A stretch of DNA of 64,000 nucleotides from JALFST01 sp022779285. Lineage in GTDB: Bacteria > Bacillota > Clostridia > Tissierellales > Peptoniphilaceae. The notes beneath the pieces are model-generated. The model saw nothing but the letters and a program-made list of their open reading frames with translations. It made no database searches and had not been told where the DNA came from. Within the stretch, counting starts at the first letter, position 1; each line of letters begins with the position of its first letter. This document shows, in pieces, positions 61,510 through 64,000 of the stretch. Location: the NCBI GenBank assembly GCA_050313895.1, contig JBNPMI010000005.1, one strand, 5' to 3'. Both the position numbers and the translations under genes were made by a program.

Positions 61510-62853
61510 ATGACACAATTGGTACAGCCGGGGATTTTGCCGGGATTTATGGAACTGCTCCCTGAAGAACAGGTTCTGTTTAATTCCATCATGGATACGA
61601 TTCGTCGTCATTTTGAACGGTATGGCTTTTGGCCCTTGGATACGCCCATGATTGAAAAGAGTGAGATCCTTTTTGCCAAGGGCGGCGGGGAGACGACAAA
61701 ACAGATCTATCGCATTGTAAAAGGAGAACATTCTCAGGATCAGGCGCTTCGCTTTGATCTTACCGTGCCGTTGGCGCGCTATGTTGCACAGCACGCATCT
61801 GAAATTTCTTTTCCTTTTCGCAGATATCAGATCGCTAAGGTGTTTCGCGGAGAACGCAATCAGAAGGGACGGTATCGTGAATTTTATCAGGCTGACATTG
61901 ACATCATCGGAAGGGATTCCCTTTCTCTTTTGAACGATGCAGAAATTCCTGCCGTAATTTATGGGATTTTTCAAGAGATCGGAGTGGGATCTCCCATATT
62001 GCATATCAACCATCGAGGACTGTTGAACGGATTTTTCCATGCGATCGGTCTTCGGGACTCGGAAGAGGCGTTGCGCTCTTTAGATAAGCTTGCCAAAATC
62101 GGAGAAACGGGTGTCAAGGAGCTTCTGCTTCATTCCGGGGCAAGTGATGAGCAGATCAGACAGATCTTTGATTTCCTGGCGCCGACAAATTCCAATTCCG
62201 AAACTTTTGCATTGTTGGAGAATCTGGAAGAAGGGCTTGCTCTTTCCGAGGAAGCGGGAAATCTTTATAAAAAAGGTCTTGCCGAGCTGCACACGGTTTT
62301 TGATTCGATGCTTCAGTTCGGAATCCCGGAAACTGCGATTCAAGTGGATCGTTCGATTACTCGTGGCTTGGACTATTATACGGGAATGGTTTATGAGACT
62401 TTCTTAGAAGGATATGAATCCATCGGTTCCGTGTGCTCAGGCGGACGCTATGATAATTTAGCCGAAAATTTCACAAAGGAGCACTTGCCCGGCGTCGGAC
62501 TCTCTATCGGCCTGACACGACTTTTCTATCAGCTTCACAGCACAGGCTTGATCACTCCGCATCATGGCGATTATATCGATGCGATCATCATTCCTATGGG
62601 CGAGGAAGACTTTGATTTTGCCATTCAAACGGTTCGTATGCTGCGTGAGCAGAATTTAAGGGTACAAATTTATACGGAAAAAGGGAAAATGAAGAAAAAA
62701 TTTGCCTATGCGGATTCCATCGGCGCGGGAAGCGTTATCACGATCGGTGAAAGCGAGCGAAAGCAGGGAAAGATCAGTTTGAAAAATCTGGAAACGGGAG
62801 TACAGGAGATTCTTTCCGTCGAGGAAGCGGTCAAGCGCTTGCAAAGACATTAA
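61510..62853 (+). CDS. hisS: Histidyl-tRNA synthetase
   Basis: Class IIa synthetase of 447 residues. It has motif 1 around FERYGFWPLDTPMIEKSEI, the substrate stretch LRFDLTVPLARYVA, motif 2 FRRYQIAKVFRGERNQKGRY with REFYQADIDIIG, the histidine-A motif RGLDYYTGMVYE and motif 3 PGVGLSIGLTRLFY. The C-terminal anticodon-binding domain is present, which argues against the regulatory relative HisZ. AAAAGGAG precedes the ATG. No T-box lies in its 28-base upstream gap. Confidence 0.93.
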   Translation: MTQLVQPGILPGFMELLPEEQVLFNSIMDTIRRHFERYGFWPLDTPMIEKSEILFAKGGGETTKQIYRIVKGEHSQDQALRFDLTVPLARYVAQHASEISFPFRRYQIAKVFRGERNQKGRYREFYQADIDIIGRDSLSLLNDAEIPAVIYGIFQEIGVGSPILHINHRGLLNGFFHAIGLRDSEEALRSLDKLAKIGETGVKELLLHSGASDEQIRQIFDFLAPTNSNSETFALLENLEEGLALSEEAGNLYKKGLAELHTVFDSMLQFGIPETAIQVDRSITRGLDYYTGMVYETFLEGYESIGSVCSGGRYDNLAENFTKEHLPGVGLSIGLTRLFYQLHSTGLITPHHGDYIDAIIIPMGEEDFDFAIQTVRMLREQNLRVQIYTEKGKMKKKFAYADSIGAGSVITIGESERKQGKISLKNLETGVQEILSVEEAVKRLQRH

Positions 62854-62867
62854 GAGCATGCTATAAT
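62839..62867 (+). promoter_or_regulatory. Promoter of thrS, within the end of hisS
   Basis: TTGCAA, a 17-base spacer and an extended -10 TGCTATAAT. The -35 overlaps the last codons of hisS. Confidence 0.85.
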
Positions 62868-62873
62868 AGCCAA

Positions 62874-63066
62874 AATCAAATAGAGGAAATGACGAGAAGA
62901 GTACGTTCTTCAATGACGGAAAACAGAGAGATGACCCGCGGCTGAGAGTGTCATCCGAAGTCGAAGAGCTGAAAACCACCTCCGATCCTCAGCATAAATT
63001 GAGAAGTAAAAAGGGTGGAACCACGATGACATCGTCCCTTGCGTTGTCATTGTGGTTTTTTATTTT
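62874..63066 (+). promoter_or_regulatory. T-box leader of thrS
   Basis: The leader of about 200 bases has the T-box sequence AGGGTGGAACCACG at 63012-63025. It overlaps the terminator stem AACCACGATGACA/TGTCATTGTGGTT (63019-63057), which ends in a T-run. Upstream lie the stem I elements (AGAGAGATGACC near 62925, CGAAGAGCTGAAAACC near 62963), with ACC at 62975-62977 as candidate threonine specifier. Uncharged tRNA-Thr would stabilise the antiterminator and switch on thrS. Confidence 0.92.
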
Positions 63067-63081
63067 GAGAAGGGGGTTCTC

Positions 63082-64000
63082 ATGAAGGTATTTACGAAGG
63101 GCGGAAGTCCGATTGAACTGTCTGAAGGAGCGAACGCACTGGATTTTGCCGGAGCCATCAGCGAGGGTCTCGCACGCAATGCGCTTGCGGCGGAGGTCAA
63201 TGGGGAAGGCGTTGATTTGCGCCACGTGCTCAAGGAAGGCGATGTTGTGGCGATTGACACCTTTGACGATGACTATGGTAGGCATGCATTCCGTCATTCC
63301 AGCGCACACCTGATGGCAGAAGCGGTTCAGCATCTTTATCCGGAAGCGAAATTTGCGATCGGACCTGCCATCAAGGATGGATTTTACTATGACATTGATT
63401 TCGGTGATATCGTGATCACGGATGAGGATTTGCCGAAAATCGAAGAGGAGATGAAAAAGATCGTCTCCAAGAAACCGCAGGTGGAATATTTCACGATGGA
63501 TCGTGCGAGTGCGATTGCGTATTTCAAGGAGAAAAAGCAGCCTTATAAAGTGGAGCTGATCGAAGATCTTCCGGAGGATGCCGAGCTTGGCTTCTATAAG
63601 CAGGAAGATTTTACAGATCTGTGCGCAGGACCTCACGTGATGAATCTTGGCGTTATTAAGGCATTTAAGCTCACAAGTCTTGCCGGCGCATATTGGCGCG
63701 GTGATGAGCATAACAAAATGCTGACTCGAATTTACGGAACCAGCTTTCCGAAAAAGAAGCTGCTGGACGAGTATCTTTTACGTATTGAGGAGGCGAAAAA
63801 ACGGGATCATCGCCGAATCGGACGAGAGATGGGCATCTTTGAGTTTATGGAGGAAGGGCCGGGATTTCCGTTTTTCCTGCCGAATGGAATGCGCCTGAAA
63901 AATGCTCTTCTTGATTTTTGGAGAGAGCTGCATCGCGAGGCGGGCTACGAGGAAATTTCGACGCCGATGATATTGAATCGACAGCTTTGGGAGACATCCG
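63082..64000 (+). CDS. thrS: Threonyl-tRNA synthetase, 5' part
   Basis: The first 306 codons of a normally 640-residue synthetase; the gene runs off the window. Seen are the N-terminal TGS domain (residues 1-62), the editing domain with the zinc-like HSSAHLMAEAV pair and DLCAGPHV, and the start of the class II core (KLTSLAGAYWRGDE, HRRIGREMGIFEF, FFLPNGMRLKNALLDFWR). AGAAGGGGG lies 4 bases before the ATG. It is controlled by the T-box leader directly upstream. Confidence 0.96.
   Translation, partial: MKVFTKGGSPIELSEGANALDFAGAISEGLARNALAAEVNGEGVDLRHVLKEGDVVAIDTFDDDYGRHAFRHSSAHLMAEAVQHLYPEAKFAIGPAIKDGFYYDIDFGDIVITDEDLPKIEEEMKKIVSKKPQVEYFTMDRASAIAYFKEKKQPYKVELIEDLPEDAELGFYKQEDFTDLCAGPHVMNLGVIKAFKLTSLAGAYWRGDEHNKMLTRIYGTSFPKKKLLDEYLLRIEEAKKRDHRRIGREMGIFEFMEEGPGFPFFLPNGMRLKNALLDFWRELHREAGYEEISTPMILNRQLWETS

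Overview
The window is chromosomal DNA from a Firmicute of class Clostridia, probably Lachnospiraceae-like. This rests on four things seen here: a SCIFF peptide with its radical-SAM maturase (scfA/scfB), a one-chain 1236-residue PurL, a purine pathway ending in a PurO-type IMP cyclohydrolase plus a stand-alone AICAR formyltransferase, and a type III glutamine synthetase. Strong RBSs, sigma-A promoters and intrinsic terminators allow many transcript ends to be placed. The genus cannot be named from the sequence alone.

Layout. (1) 130-717 xpt, with a strong terminator. (2) 827-6728 a tightly overlapping threonine operon: aspartokinase, asd, hom, thrC, thrB. (3) 6768-20762 housekeeping and surface functions: queH and a B3/B4 protein from a shared promoter site, a RocB-like M20 peptidase, trmL, an SbcD-like/YhaN-like nuclease-ATPase pair, a thioredoxin reductase-like flavoprotein, a membrane phosphoesterase, a MORN protein overlapping an OatA-like O-acetyltransferase, pdp-cdd pyrimidine salvage and a lipoprotein. 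(4) 20855-24094, minus strand: scfB, scfA and an Orn/Lys/Arg-type decarboxylase. (5) 24234-29114: a heterodimeric ABC exporter and a sigma-factor-like protein fused to a membrane segment, ending tail-to-tail over guaB. (6) 30846-43061: infC-rpmI-rplT with a likely L20-type leader, then an RNA methyltransferase, pheS-pheT, a U32 peptidase, mutS2, a membrane protein and a TPR protein.

(7) 43103-54493: a nine-gene purine operon (purE-C-F-M-N-O-H-D-L) behind a leader with an attenuator. It makes most of IMP; guaB and xpt elsewhere in the window feed GMP/XMP formation. No purK or purB is present, and PurF lacks its glutaminase nucleophile. (8) 54767-58300 is an accessory, decaying stretch: tRNA-Ala(GGC), a probable group II intron remnant, two frameshifted pseudogenes (HTH and AlbA_2 type), an unusual GNAT / ParB-like / GNAT fusion and about 1.1 kb without a recognisable gene. 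(9) 58333-64000: degV, glnN, hisS and the start of thrS behind a T-box leader.

The most distinctive observations are the IMP dehydrogenase resembling the Tritrichomonas enzyme, the PurF without its catalytic cysteine, the SCIFF ranthipeptide locus with an internal attenuator, the sigma-like/membrane fusion, the triple-domain GNAT fusion, and the pseudogene/intron debris behind tRNA-Ala.
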